DNA of 64,000 bases, taken from contig NZ_MUNQ01000010.1 in the NCBI RefSeq assembly GCF_002001165.1, positions 246,782 to 310,781 of the forward strand, in the 5' to 3' direction. Made by a program: the position numbers and the translations under genes. Shown here one piece after another: positions 28,506 to 37,547 of the stretch (positions are counted from its first letter, which is position 1; each line of letters starts with the position of its first letter). Source of the stretch: Rhodanobacter sp. C05. Its GTDB lineage: Bacteria > Pseudomonadota > Gammaproteobacteria > Xanthomonadales > Rhodanobacteraceae. The notes beneath the pieces are model-generated. The model was not told where the DNA came from and did no database searches. It saw only the letters and a list, made by a program, of their open reading frames with translations.

Positions 28506-30899
28506 ATGAAACAAAGCTATTTCCTTCTCAGTGCGTCGATCGCCGCCGCACTGGCCGGCGCGTCCACCATGCTGATGGCGCAGCCAATTGCTTCTGCAGG
28601 TGTCAGTGAGGCGCCACGGGTCACCCAGACCGTCAGCAATACCAACGTGGTCACGATCCCGAAGACCCATCTGGCATTCATTGCCGCCGCAACGTCGAGC
28701 ACCCCGCTGGCCGGCACGGTCAAGATGAATCACCTGCAGCTGATACTCAAGCCCAGTGCGGCGCGTCAGGCGGCGATGGAGACGACTATCGCCAGCCTGC
28801 ACAATCCCAAATCGGCGCAGTTCCAGAAGTGGCTGACGCCGCAGGAGTTCGGTCAGGAGTTTGGCGCGAACGTCAGTGATATCGCCGCCGTGACATCCTG
28901 GCTGACCGCGCAGGGCTTCACCGTCAACACCGTCTACCCGAACAAGACGCAGATCGATTTCAGCGGCACGGTCGCTCAGGTGAATGCGGCGTTCCACACC
29001 CAGGAAAACGTCTACACGCTAAGTCAAACAGTTCAGGATAAGACAACTGGAAAAGTCACCCAGGTCCCGGTCAAGCACCTGTCCAATGCCAGCGACATCA
29101 GTATTCCGGCGGCGTTGGCACCCGTGGTGGCGGGTGTGATGGGCCTGAATGACTTCCATGCGAAGCCTCTGGCCAAGAAGCCCAAGGTCGCGCAATGGAA
29201 TGCGTCGAAGAAGGGTTTTGCAGCCAAGGACGCCACACCCACGGCCCCGAGGGGGATCAGCCAAGCCGTCTCGTTCAACGGGGGCGCCTTGCGCGGTCTG
29301 GTGCCGAACGACATGTCCACGATCTACAACATCAAGACAATTCGCGGCAACGGCCTCACCGGCGCTGGTGTGACCATTGCGGTCGTCGAGGACGACGACA
29401 TGGAGCCGGCGGACTGGACCAATTTCGTCAGCACCTTCAATCTTGGCCAGTACGGCGGTACGTTCAGCCAGATCAATCCGGCGCCGCCCAGTGGCCCGAA
29501 CAACTGCGTGGATCCGGCCGTAGCTTATGGTTTTAACGACGATGGCACAGAGACTGTGCTCGATGCGGAATGGGCTACCGCGATCGCACCCGGCGCGACC
29601 ATCCAGGTGGCTACCTGCGCAGACTATTACTTCGAGGGCAGCAACTTCTATTACGCGACCACCAACTTCTTTGGTGGTGTCTTTGTTGCGGCGACCAACC
29701 TGATCAATGAATCGAGCGGCCGTCCGGACATCATCAGTGCCAGCTACGGCTATGGCGAGTACTTTACCGATCCCGCCAGCAAGACGGGTATCGACATGAT
29801 GTGGGCGCAGGCCGATGCCGAGGGCATTTCGGTATTCGTCTCCTCCGGTGACTCCGGCTCCAACCCGAGCTTCAATGGCGGCGTCATCAACGGCTATGAT
29901 GGCAACACGGCGGTCGACGCCAACTCCTTCGGCACCTCGCCGCATGACACCGTGGTCGGTGGCACGGACTTCGCCGACTATCTCGAAGGCACCACCAGCC
30001 AGTACTTCGCACCGACGCCGAGTGTGGTGGGCGGCTCGGCTTTGTCGTATGTACCGGAGATTCCGTGGAACACGTCCTGCGGCAACGGCGTCGCCGCGAC
30101 GGCGATGGGTTTCAGCAGTGCTGTGGCGTACTGCCAGGAATACCTGAAGTACGACCCACAGGGTGACTACCTGACATCCGAGGGCGGCAGCGGCGGTCCC
30201 TCATCCGTGGATGCGAAGCCGGCGTGGCAGCGGCAGATCTACAACGCGGCGAACGATCAGTCGCGCGATGTTCCCGATGTCTCGCTGTTCGGCGGGTCGT
30301 GGGGTGACCACACTTGGGTGATCCTCTGCACCGAAAAATATCCATGCGCACCGGGCTTCACAGGAGCGACTGCACTGGAGGCGGGTACCTCATTGTCGTC
30401 GCCGATGTTCGCCGGCATCCAGGCGCTGATGGATCAGGGACTGGCTGCGCGCGGTCTGCCGATGGACCAGGGCAATGCGGCACCGACGCTGTATGCGCTG
30501 GCGGCACAGGAATATGGCGGTGCGACCGGTACGCCACCGGCCACGCTGGCTACCTGCAACGCCAACAATGGCACCTCGGGAACCAGCGGCTGCGTATTCC
30601 ACAATGTCACCAGCGGCTCGAACTCCACGCAGTGCATTGAGGAGCAACCGTCATACAGCTTCACCACCAACAACTGTTATTTCTACGGAACAGTGGACTA
30701 CAACAATATACAGGTCGGCTTGACCAGCACTGTCGCTGCACCCACCAGTTACACGGCGAACAACAAGGCCTTCCCGGCCCAGCCGGGCTGGAGCTTTGCC
30801 AACGGCCTGGGCTCGGTGAATGCCACCAACCTGTTGATCGCCTGGAGGGCATACGACAACGCGCCGCCGGCGGCATCGACTGTAGTTACCGTCAAGTAA
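28506..30899 (+). CDS. S53 family carboxyl peptidase, paralogue D
   Basis: 797-residue secreted S53 peptidase precursor and the most diverged member of the array. It has a signal peptide (MKQSYFLLSASIAAALAG) and a prodomain with an extra polar insertion (LSQTVQDKTTGKVTQVPVKH). The triad is intact: Glu349 and Asp353 in TETVLDAEW, and Ser629 in AGTSLSSPMFAG, where the first Gly of the usual GGTS is Ala. The oxyanion Asp sits in SSGDSGSN. The distal Cys-rich part is shorter than in A-C. The AGGAG site nine bases before the ATG at 28506 supports this start. A strong terminator follows. It probably predates the A-B-C duplications. Confidence 0.92.
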   Translation: MKQSYFLLSASIAAALAGASTMLMAQPIASAGVSEAPRVTQTVSNTNVVTIPKTHLAFIAAATSSTPLAGTVKMNHLQLILKPSAARQAAMETTIASLHNPKSAQFQKWLTPQEFGQEFGANVSDIAAVTSWLTAQGFTVNTVYPNKTQIDFSGTVAQVNAAFHTQENVYTLSQTVQDKTTGKVTQVPVKHLSNASDISIPAALAPVVAGVMGLNDFHAKPLAKKPKVAQWNASKKGFAAKDATPTAPRGISQAVSFNGGALRGLVPNDMSTIYNIKTIRGNGLTGAGVTIAVVEDDDMEPADWTNFVSTFNLGQYGGTFSQINPAPPSGPNNCVDPAVAYGFNDDGTETVLDAEWATAIAPGATIQVATCADYYFEGSNFYYATTNFFGGVFVAATNLINESSGRPDIISASYGYGEYFTDPASKTGIDMMWAQADAEGISVFVSSGDSGSNPSFNGGVINGYDGNTAVDANSFGTSPHDTVVGGTDFADYLEGTTSQYFAPTPSVVGGSALSYVPEIPWNTSCGNGVAATAMGFSSAVAYCQEYLKYDPQGDYLTSEGGSGGPSSVDAKPAWQRQIYNAANDQSRDVPDVSLFGGSWGDHTWVILCTEKYPCAPGFTGATALEAGTSLSSPMFAGIQALMDQGLAARGLPMDQGNAAPTLYALAAQEYGGATGTPPATLATCNANNGTSGTSGCVFHNVTSGSNSTQCIEEQPSYSFTTNNCYFYGTVDYNNIQVGLTSTVAAPTSYTANNKAFPAQPGWSFANGLGSVNATNLLIAWRAYDNAPPAASTVVTVK

Positions 30900-30916
30900 T
30901 CGCTACTTTGTTTTAA

Positions 30917-30959
30917 CGATGCCCTGGCGGCTGAAACCGCCAGGGCATCGTTTGTTTTT
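30917..30959 (+). terminator. Rho-independent terminator of peptidase D
   Basis: A perfect 14-bp stem (CGATGCCCTGGCGG with CCGCCAGGGCATCG), loop CTGAAA, followed by TTTGTTTTT. Ends the peptidase array. Confidence 0.9.
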
Positions 30960-31051
30960 GCGATCTGATTTTGATTTGGTTCATTTTGCTGTCACATGGG
31001 TTTAACATTACTGGCCAGCATCACGAATAAAGCTGTCGACTTGGGGGGCGA

Positions 31052-31786
31052 ATGACCATTATCTCGCTGCATCTGCCGAAAACGGCGGGAACGAGCTTCG
31101 GCAAGTCTCTATCGCTCCACTTCGGTGCTCGCTACAGGCCTGATTACGGTGATCAGGCCATAAGCAAACCTGTGCTCCAACGTCGCGAATCTGCGCTTGC
31201 GGCAGGTATGGAAATTGCCGAACAGGGCCTGGGCGACTGTGAATGTGTACACGGTCATTTTCTGCCGGTGAAGTATTTGCCACTTGCTGCCAGGCGCGAA
31301 CTCACTTTCGTTACATGGATGAGAGAGCCTGTCGCCCGAATAATTTCCCACTACTACTACTGGCAGGAAAGCTACGATGAAAAAACTGCAGCGCCGCATC
31401 ATCGGCAGGTCATCGAGCAACGCTGGACCTTGGAGCAGTTTTGCCTGAGCGAGCAGTTCAGAAATATCTATACTCAGTACTTGTGGAGCTTTCCGCTGGA
31501 AAATTTCGCCTTCATCGGTACCAGCGAAAATTATCAGGAGGACTTGCAGGAATTTTGCCGGCGTTACTTGTCGGTGAACCTGAAGCCGCAATGTCAGAAT
31601 GCTGCGAAATACTCTGGCTTGCGTGATCCATTGGATAAGGCTTTTCTGGACACCGCGCGTGAATTCCATGCAGCCGACATGCAGCTGTATCAACAGGCCC
31701 TGAAGTGGCGTGAGAGATGGACTGGCGGCATGCTGCAGCAGCGCGAAAATCGGGCCGAATCTGAACTATCGGTTTTCGTCGAGTAG
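31052..31786 (+). CDS. Sulfotransferase family 2-type protein
   Basis: 244-residue cytoplasmic or membrane-associated sulfotransferase, which would move sulfate from PAPS to a hydroxyl group on a glycan or other acceptor. The ATG at 31052 follows a GGGGGG-containing site. The 5'-phosphosulfate loop is LPKTAGTSFGKSL, right after the first strand (MTIISLH). The 3'-phosphate motif is WMREPVARIISHYYYW, of the heparan-sulfotransferase-like type (R-x-P-x-x-R-x-x-S-x-Y). No PAPS-forming genes lie in the window. Codon use is visibly less GC-rich than in the neighbours, so acquisition with the accessory region is plausible. The acceptor is unknown; nearby envelope-glycan genes are candidates for its pathway. 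Confidence 0.82.
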   Translation: MTIISLHLPKTAGTSFGKSLSLHFGARYRPDYGDQAISKPVLQRRESALAAGMEIAEQGLGDCECVHGHFLPVKYLPLAARRELTFVTWMREPVARIISHYYYWQESYDEKTAAPHHRQVIEQRWTLEQFCLSEQFRNIYTQYLWSFPLENFAFIGTSENYQEDLQEFCRRYLSVNLKPQCQNAAKYSGLRDPLDKAFLDTAREFHAADMQLYQQALKWRERWTGGMLQQRENRAESELSVFVE

Positions 31787-31824
31787 TACGTGCTGCGCCA
31801 GCAGCAGGATTTATCCGCTGGATA

Positions 31825-32901
31825 TCAGCCTTCGACCAGTAACCGCTGGAACTCGCGGGCGATTACGTGCGTACTGAAGCGCTGTTGCACGTATTGATGT
31901 GCGGCCATACCCATCGACTTGCGCAGGGACGGATCGCACAACTTCAGAATGGCTTCGCGCCACGCGGGTGCATCGTCTGGTGGCAGCAGCAGCCCGGTCG
32001 CGCCTACCCGCAGTGTCTCGGGAATTCCGCCGATGTCGCTGCCCAATACAGGAACGCCGGCGGCTTGGGCCTCGACCGAAACCCGGCCGAACGTTTCCGT
32101 CGCGATTGATGGGAAGGCCAGCATCGAGAATGCGCTGTAATAGGGATGGACGTCATGGATCCAGCCCAGGAAGTGGTGTCGCGCCGCCATGGGATGCGCC
32201 GCAGCGCGGTCGCGCAGGGTCTGTGCATCCGGGCCATCACCCAGCCACAGACAGTGCAGCCGTGGCTCCACGGTCATGGCTGCGGTAGTGGCTTCGAAGA
32301 GGGGGAATATGCCCTTGCCGTCGTGCATGCGGCCGGTATAGCCGAGCACGATCGCGTCCTCGCTGATTCCAAGCGAACGCAGGATTTCGCTGCGCTGTTG
32401 TGGATCGAACCGGCACAGTTCCATGTTCACCGGGTTGTACAGCACGCGCACCAGGTGCCCCGGTGTGCCGCGATCCAGGTAGGCCTGGCGGGCATGTTGC
32501 GAAACGGCGAAGAAACGTTGCGCGAGCCGTGGAATCAGGTAGGCGGAAAACCGTTTCATGGGCGGCGCGCGATGCCGGAACAGCGCGACCTGCACGCGCA
32601 GCAGCCGTCCGGCCAGGATCAGCGGCCAGTACTCCTTGCCGAAGTTGCCGACCAGCCAGTCGGGTTTCAGATCTCGCGCGGCCCTGAAGACGGCGGCATA
32701 GCCGCGCAGATCGAGCACGTTGCGGAATTTCGCCTTGTACAGTCGCACATGCGACTGCGCCAGCCCGTGGCAGATCAGCCCGTCGGGATAGACCACCACA
32801 CTGACCTCATGCCCGGCCTCGGCCATCGCCTGTATCAGTGCGACGAAATGGCTGGCGGCCCCGGTATTCTCGGGGTTGGTGCCGACAAAGAGCAGTTTCA
32901 C
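31825..32901 (-). CDS. Family 4 glycosyltransferase
   Basis: 358-residue GT-B transferase probably acting in LPS or surface glycan assembly. The start is set at GTG 32901 because it overlaps the upstream gene's TGA in the arrangement GTGA, has GAGGA nine bases before it, and begins the family pattern VKLLFVGTNPENTGAASH. An upstream in-frame ATG would overlap the neighbour by 90 bases. The C-terminal half has VLGYTGRMHDGKGIFPLFEA, LGDGPDA and ATETFGRVSVEAQAAGVPVL, typical of retaining GT4 enzymes. It is translationally coupled to the polysaccharide deacetylase gene and converges with the sulfotransferase gene. Confidence 0.87.
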   Translation of the reverse strand: MKLLFVGTNPENTGAASHFVALIQAMAEAGHEVSVVVYPDGLICHGLAQSHVRLYKAKFRNVLDLRGYAAVFRAARDLKPDWLVGNFGKEYWPLILAGRLLRVQVALFRHRAPPMKRFSAYLIPRLAQRFFAVSQHARQAYLDRGTPGHLVRVLYNPVNMELCRFDPQQRSEILRSLGISEDAIVLGYTGRMHDGKGIFPLFEATTAAMTVEPRLHCLWLGDGPDAQTLRDRAAAHPMAARHHFLGWIHDVHPYYSAFSMLAFPSIATETFGRVSVEAQAAGVPVLGSDIGGIPETLRVGATGLLLPPDDAPAWREAILKLCDPSLRKSMGMAAHQYVQQRFSTHVIAREFQRLLVEG

Positions 32902-33638
32902 GCGCGGCGGTCCTCGTAACCCGACATCACGCGCATTGCGAACTGTGGCAACAGGTGGTGGCGCGCGATCTGCACACGTGGCAACTGCCACAGATCCATG
33001 CCGGCGCTGGCCCGGCCTCGCGCCGTGGTGGTCGCGGCGGTGAAGCCGGCCTCACGAACCATGCCGGCCACGCGATCGTCGGCATCGCCATACGGGTAGC
33101 AGAACTGCGTGACCGGCGTGCCGAGGTGATCTTCCAGCGTCGCCTTGCTGCCGTGGATCTCGTCGCGCAGTTGCGCGTCGCTGCACTGGGTCAGGCGGGG
33201 ATGGCTTCGGGTATGTGCGCCGATCTCCATGCCGCCGCGTTGCCATTCGCGCAGTTGCTCGACCGACATCAGCGGTTTGCGCACACCCAGCCGTTCGTCG
33301 TCCCACTGGTTGTACTGACCGATGCTGCCGCTGACGACGTAGCAGGTGGCGCTGAAGCCGTGGCGCTGCAGTATCGGCAACGCGGACTCCAGGTTGTCCA
33401 CGTAGCCATCGTCCAGCGTGATGATGGCGATGCGGCCGCTGTGCTCACCTTGCAGGTAAGGCATCGCGGCGGACATGGACAGCCCGGTGTAGCCGAATCG
33501 CCGCAGCAGCCACATCTGCCGCGCGAACGCGCCGGGGTTCACGTACAGGCTGCGCCAGCGGCGGATGTCGCGCGGGGCGTTCGCGATGTTGTGATAGGTG
33601 AGGATCGGCAGGGGAGTTGCCGGCATATCGAGGCTCAT
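32898..33638 (-). CDS. Polysaccharide deacetylase (NodB homology, CE4)
   Basis: 246-residue carbohydrate esterase 4 protein. CE4 enzymes remove N-acetyl groups from sugars of glycans using a divalent metal. The NodB motifs are visible: IITLDDGYVDN (TFDDG-type, metal Asp and base Asp), IGAHTRSHPRL (H-x3-H metal pair) and FCYPYGDADD. It begins PATPLPILTYHNIA with the usual YH segment and has no signal peptide, so it may act in the cytoplasm on a precursor or be loosely membrane-bound. Its stop overlaps the GTG of the next GT4 gene, so the two likely act on the same glycan. Confidence 0.88.
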   Translation of the reverse strand: MSLDMPATPLPILTYHNIANAPRDIRRWRSLYVNPGAFARQMWLLRRFGYTGLSMSAAMPYLQGEHSGRIAIITLDDGYVDNLESALPILQRHGFSATCYVVSGSIGQYNQWDDERLGVRKPLMSVEQLREWQRGGMEIGAHTRSHPRLTQCSDAQLRDEIHGSKATLEDHLGTPVTQFCYPYGDADDRVAGMVREAGFTAATTTARGRASAGMDLWQLPRVQIARHHLLPQFAMRVMSGYEDRRA

Positions 33639-33824
33639 ACGATGCCCCGTGTTTCACGACGTACCGGTTGCGCGCAGGAGATGACGCCGGGTTGGCTTGA
33701 ACAGGCGCGCTCGCACCGGCGAAGGGGCAGCCGGTGCGGACATGAATGGGTCGACATGGTTTGGGGAGGCCTTCGGAAACTGGTGCAATTTCACATGGGG
33801 CACCCTTTCGTCGGCCTGTCGAGT

Positions 33825-34742
33825 TCAATAGGGCGCAGGAGTGTCCGCTGGCCGCGTCTTGAAGCGCTTGTGCACCCACAGATACTGCTCCGGTGCCTCG
33901 CGCACCATCTGCTCGATGCAGACGTTGATGCGGGCGGTGTCGGTCAGCACATCCGCGCTCGGAAAGTCTTCCAGCGGTGCGCCCAGGCGCAAGGCGTAGC
34001 CCTGGCCGTCCGGCAGGCGACGATGGAAGAACGGGATCACCACCGCGCCGGACAACCGGGCCAGATGGTGGGTGGCGGTGATCGTGGCCGCCGGCACGCC
34101 GAAGAACGGCACGAACACACTGTCCTTGCTGCGCATGTCCTGGTCCGGTGCGTACCACAGCGTGCCGCCGCCGCGCAGTTGTTTCACCGTGCCTCGGATA
34201 TCGTCCTTGTCGAACATCGCCTCGGCGTAATGCAGACGCGAGCGCAGCACGACCCACTCGAACACGGTCGAATCCATCTTGCGGTACATGCCGGCAATCC
34301 GGATGCGTTGCGAGACCAGCCGTGCGCACAGTTCCAGATGCGAGAAATGGCCGCCGACCAGCAGCACGCCCTTGCCCTGCGCACGTGCCGCTTCGAGATG
34401 CTGCAATCCCTCGATGCGGGTCGGAATGCGCGCCATGCGCCGATCGCTGCCCATCCAGCCCAGCGCGAACTCGACCATCATCAGACCGATGTCGCGCAGG
34501 TTGGCATCGACCAGCCTGGCTTGTGCAGCCGCATCGAGTTCGGGGAAGCACAGCGCGATATTCGCCTCAGCGATATGCCGTCGTTGCGAGGGAACGCGCA
34601 GCACCAGCGCACCGAGCCGGCGGCCGAGCCACAGCAACGCAGCCTGCGGCAGTTGCGCAATCAGCCAGATCACGGCCACGCCCAGCCACGCCGGCCAGTG
34701 GCGCGGCGCAAGCAGTGAGCGGGTGAAGGTGGGACGGGACAT
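33825..34742 (-). CDS. Lipid A acyltransferase, LpxL/HtrB family
   Basis: 305-residue inner-membrane acyltransferase that adds a secondary acyl chain to Kdo2-lipid IVA or a related lipid. The start at 34742 (MSRPTFTRSLLAPRHWPAWLG) aligns well with E. coli LpxL (which opens MTNLPKFSTALLHPRYW). Two more in-frame ATGs lie 9 and 18 bases upstream. One N-terminal membrane helix follows. The catalytic H-x4-E motif is in GGHFSHLELC, followed by the second motif region GTLWYAPDQD. It is divergent from kdtA, whose product makes its Kdo-containing substrate. Chain specificity (LpxL, LpxM or LpxP) cannot be told. Confidence 0.88.
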   Translation of the reverse strand: MSRPTFTRSLLAPRHWPAWLGVAVIWLIAQLPQAALLWLGRRLGALVLRVPSQRRHIAEANIALCFPELDAAAQARLVDANLRDIGLMMVEFALGWMGSDRRMARIPTRIEGLQHLEAARAQGKGVLLVGGHFSHLELCARLVSQRIRIAGMYRKMDSTVFEWVVLRSRLHYAEAMFDKDDIRGTVKQLRGGGTLWYAPDQDMRSKDSVFVPFFGVPAATITATHHLARLSGAVVIPFFHRRLPDGQGYALRLGAPLEDFPSADVLTDTARINVCIEQMVREAPEQYLWVHKRFKTRPADTPAPY

Positions 34743-34836
34743 GCCGGGCATCGTCGGCATTGTAGCGGGCTACCCGGGATCAGGCTCGTGGTGGCCGCTC
34801 TCGCTATACTCCCGCGTTGTCATCAAGGATCGGCCG

Positions 34837-36102
34837 TTGCGCTATCTCTATACCCTCGCGATGTTCCTGGTGACGCCCTTGCTGGTGTTGCGTCTGCTCG
34901 CACGCGGAGTGCGCTCGCGACCGTACCCGCGACGCTGGCCCGAGCGTTTCGGCTTCTTCGATGCGCCCGGTTTCAGCGGCAGCCTGTGGGTGCATGCGGT
35001 ATCGGTCGGCGAGGTGAATGCGGCCGAGCCGCTGATCAAGGCACTGCGCCAGGATTATCCGGACGCACCGCTGGTGATCACCACGATCACGCCGACCGGG
35101 ACTGCGCGGGTGCATCAGCTGTTTGGCGACAGCGTGTTCCATGTCTATCTGCCGTACGACCTGCCGTTTTCGGTGAGCCGTTTCCTCAATCGCGTGCGAC
35201 CACGGCTGGCGTTGATCGTGGAGACCGAGATCTGGCCAAACCTGTATTTCGCCTGCCGTCGTCGCGGCATCCCGCTGATGATCGTCAACGCGCGCTTGTC
35301 CGAGCGTTCGATGCGTGGTTATCGGCCGCTACGAGCGCTGGCGCGTTCGGCCTTGCGCTGCGTACACCAGATTGCCGCGCAGTCACGCACCGATGCCGCA
35401 CGCTATCGGTTGCTGGGTGCCGACCCGCAAAAGATCGTGGTCACCGGCAACATGAAGTTCGACATGCCGATACCGGAGGGCGCCGTGGCCGATGGTGCGG
35501 TCATGCGCAATCACTGGGGGCCGCGGCGCCCGGTATGGATGGCCGCCAGTACGCACGAAGGTGAGGAGCAGGCCGTACTCGAGGCGCATCTGCAGGTGCT
35601 CAAGCGTCTCCCGGATGCGCTGCTGCTGCTCGCACCGCGTCACCCGGAACGCTTTCGCCTGGTCGAAAACTCGGTGCGCAGTCTGGGCTTCACGGTCGCC
35701 ACGCGCAGCGCCGACGGCATCCCGCTGCCGGCTACCCAGGTGTTCGTGATCGATGCGATGGGCCAGTTGATGCCGTTCTTCGCGGCCGCCGATGTGGCCT
35801 TTGTCGGTGGCAGTCTGGTGCCCATCGGGGGGCACAATGTGCTTGAGCCAGCGGCCTTGTCCGTCCCTGTGCTGGTAGGGCCGCATACCTTCAATTTCGA
35901 GGAGATCACGCGCAGCCTGATCCAGCAGGGCGGCGCCGAGTGTGTGCGGGACAGTGCCGAACTCGGTCCGGACGTGCTGCAGCTGCTGCGTGATCCTGCC
36001 AGGCGCGAGCGGATGGGATTCGCTGCGCAACAGGTATTCGAACGCGAACGTGGTGCCGTGCAGCGGATCATGCAGCTGATCGATGCCTTGCTGCAGGAAT
36101 AG
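34837..36102 (+). CDS. waaA: 3-deoxy-D-manno-octulosonic acid transferase
   Basis: KdtA/WaaA moves Kdo from CMP-Kdo to lipid IVA at the cytoplasmic membrane face. At 421 residues it is near the E. coli length (425). A TTG at 34837 is chosen because AAGGA lies seven bases upstream and the protein then starts with the single membrane anchor (LRYLYTLAMFLVTPLLVLRLL). The ATG at 34861 would cut into that helix. Typical motifs follow: WVHAVSVGEVNAAEPLI with the catalytic-region Glu, VETEIWPNLYFACRRRGIP, and the CMP-Kdo side GGSLVPIGGHNVLEPAA. It is divergent from the lpxL-type gene. Confidence 0.93.
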   Translation: MRYLYTLAMFLVTPLLVLRLLARGVRSRPYPRRWPERFGFFDAPGFSGSLWVHAVSVGEVNAAEPLIKALRQDYPDAPLVITTITPTGTARVHQLFGDSVFHVYLPYDLPFSVSRFLNRVRPRLALIVETEIWPNLYFACRRRGIPLMIVNARLSERSMRGYRPLRALARSALRCVHQIAAQSRTDAARYRLLGADPQKIVVTGNMKFDMPIPEGAVADGAVMRNHWGPRRPVWMAASTHEGEEQAVLEAHLQVLKRLPDALLLLAPRHPERFRLVENSVRSLGFTVATRSADGIPLPATQVFVIDAMGQLMPFFAAADVAFVGGSLVPIGGHNVLEPAALSVPVLVGPHTFNFEEITRSLIQQGGAECVRDSAELGPDVLQLLRDPARRERMGFAAQQVFERERGAVQRIMQLIDALLQE

Positions 36103-36114
36103 CCATAAAGCACA

Positions 36115-36137
36115 ACGGCCGGGTATGACCCGGCCGT
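36115..36137. terminator. Hairpin between converging kdtA and tolC-like genes
   Basis: A perfect 10-bp GC-rich stem (ACGGCCGGGT with ACCCGGCCGT) and a three-base loop. It has no long T-run on either side, so it is a weaker bidirectional terminator candidate. Confidence 0.55.
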
Positions 36138-36163
36138 CTTCTGCATGTGGCATCGCTGAGGGT

Positions 36164-37513
36164 TTACTGCAGCAGCGCGTTGATCGCCTCGACGTCCTTT
36201 AGGTCGGCGGTGCCGGCGGCCTGTTTCAGGAGCAGCTTGTTCAGGATGAACTGATGACGGGCTTGCGAATAGCTGCTTTCCGAGGAGGTCAGGGTCTGGA
36301 TCGCCAGCAGCACGTCGGTCATGGTCTGGGTACCTACCGAATAGCCGGCCCGGGTAGCGTCCAGTGCTTCCTGGCCCGATTGCACCGATGCCTTGCCTGA
36401 CTGCACTTGGGCGATACCGGCAAGTACCGAACGGTAATAGTTCAGCGTGCTGGCCTTGACCTGGCGACGTTCGGATTCCAGCGAGTCCTGGGCGGCATCA
36501 CGCTGGTAGATCGACTGACGCACCTGCGACTGGGTAAGGCCGCCGGAGAAGATTGGCACGCTCAGCGTCAACCCGATCGTGGTTGAAGCAGGGGTGTTCT
36601 GATGGATATCGGAGTTCTGGTACCAGCTGGCGCTCTTGCCGTAGTTGACATTGGCGCTGATCGTCGGCAGATGGCCAGCACGTGCTGCGGTGATGTTGTG
36701 TTCGGCGGTCTGCACATTGTCCTTTTGCGCGAGCAGGCTGGGATTGGACTCCAGCGCAGTTCTCACCCACTCGTCGGGGTCGTTCGGCGCAGGTGGATCG
36801 AGCGGCAGGTCGTCACGCAGCTTCTTCAGGTCGCCGGTCGGCTTGCCAGTGATCTGGCTCAACGCCTCACGATCATTGTCGAGTGTGTTCTGGGCTGCAA
36901 TGGTCTGTGCCTTGGCTGCCTCGTAGGCGGCCTTGGCCTGATACGAGCCGGTAATCGCCGCAATGCCTACTTTGTACTGCTGGTCGGCCTGGTCGTACTG
37001 CCGCTTGAGGGCTTCTTCGTTGGCCTTGGCAAAGGTCAGCTGATCCTCGTCGGTCAATACGGTGAAATAGGCGGTGGTGACGCGCACGAACAGCGCCTGC
37101 AGCGCGGCCTGATAGGTCTGATCCTGCGCTTCCGCAGCCGAGTGGGCTGCCTTGAGGTTGGCGTACTTGCTGAAGTCGAACACGCTCTGGCTGAGCTGGC
37201 CGTTGATGTCGCGGGTACGGGTATGACCGAAACCGCTGGTGTCGATGACCTGGCCGGGATTGTTTGGATCCTCGAAGCTCTGACTGCCGGAGCTCTTGCT
37301 CTGGCTCAGCGTCAATCCTGCCGAGACCTGTGGCAACAGCAGCGCGCGGGCCTGATCCACGCCTTCACCCGTGGACAGCCGAGTGGCATCGGCTTGCGCC
37401 AGCACCGGGTCATTAGCACGTGCCTGCTGGTAAGCATCGAGCAGGTCCTCGCCATGGCTGGGCAACGAAGTGGCGGTCAGGGCCAGGGCCAAGGTGAGCA
37501 GCTTCAAACGCAT
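36164..37513 (-). CDS. tolC: TolC family outer-membrane efflux/secretion channel
   Basis: 449-residue outer-membrane protein of the TolC family, the trimeric exit duct for type I secretion and RND/MFS efflux. The signal peptide is MRLKLLTLALALTATSLPSHG, then EDLLDAYQQARANDPVLAQA, the characteristic TolC opening. The two structural repeats are visible, with the long helical segments (for example AKANEEALKRQYDQADQQYKVG) and the second-half NVNYGKSAS and SVPIFSGGLTQSQVRQ strands. The tail is short, lacking the extended C-terminus of E. coli TolC. The pcm-type gene lies upstream on the same strand, 34 bases away, as in other proteobacteria. Confidence 0.92.
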   Translation of the reverse strand: MRLKLLTLALALTATSLPSHGEDLLDAYQQARANDPVLAQADATRLSTGEGVDQARALLLPQVSAGLTLSQSKSSGSQSFEDPNNPGQVIDTSGFGHTRTRDINGQLSQSVFDFSKYANLKAAHSAAEAQDQTYQAALQALFVRVTTAYFTVLTDEDQLTFAKANEEALKRQYDQADQQYKVGIAAITGSYQAKAAYEAAKAQTIAAQNTLDNDREALSQITGKPTGDLKKLRDDLPLDPPAPNDPDEWVRTALESNPSLLAQKDNVQTAEHNITAARAGHLPTISANVNYGKSASWYQNSDIHQNTPASTTIGLTLSVPIFSGGLTQSQVRQSIYQRDAAQDSLESERRQVKASTLNYYRSVLAGIAQVQSGKASVQSGQEALDATRAGYSVGTQTMTDVLLAIQTLTSSESSYSQARHQFILNKLLLKQAAGTADLKDVEAINALLQ

Positions 37514-37547
37514 GGGTTGCCTCGTGGGGAATCGGTCAGGGGCGTCA

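Noticed and set aside
32838..34718. Long open frame (626 codons) on the plus strand opposite the GT4, deacetylase and lpxL-type genes
   Set aside because: It is an antisense shadow of high-GC codons; no domain is recognisable and three well-supported genes lie on the other strand.
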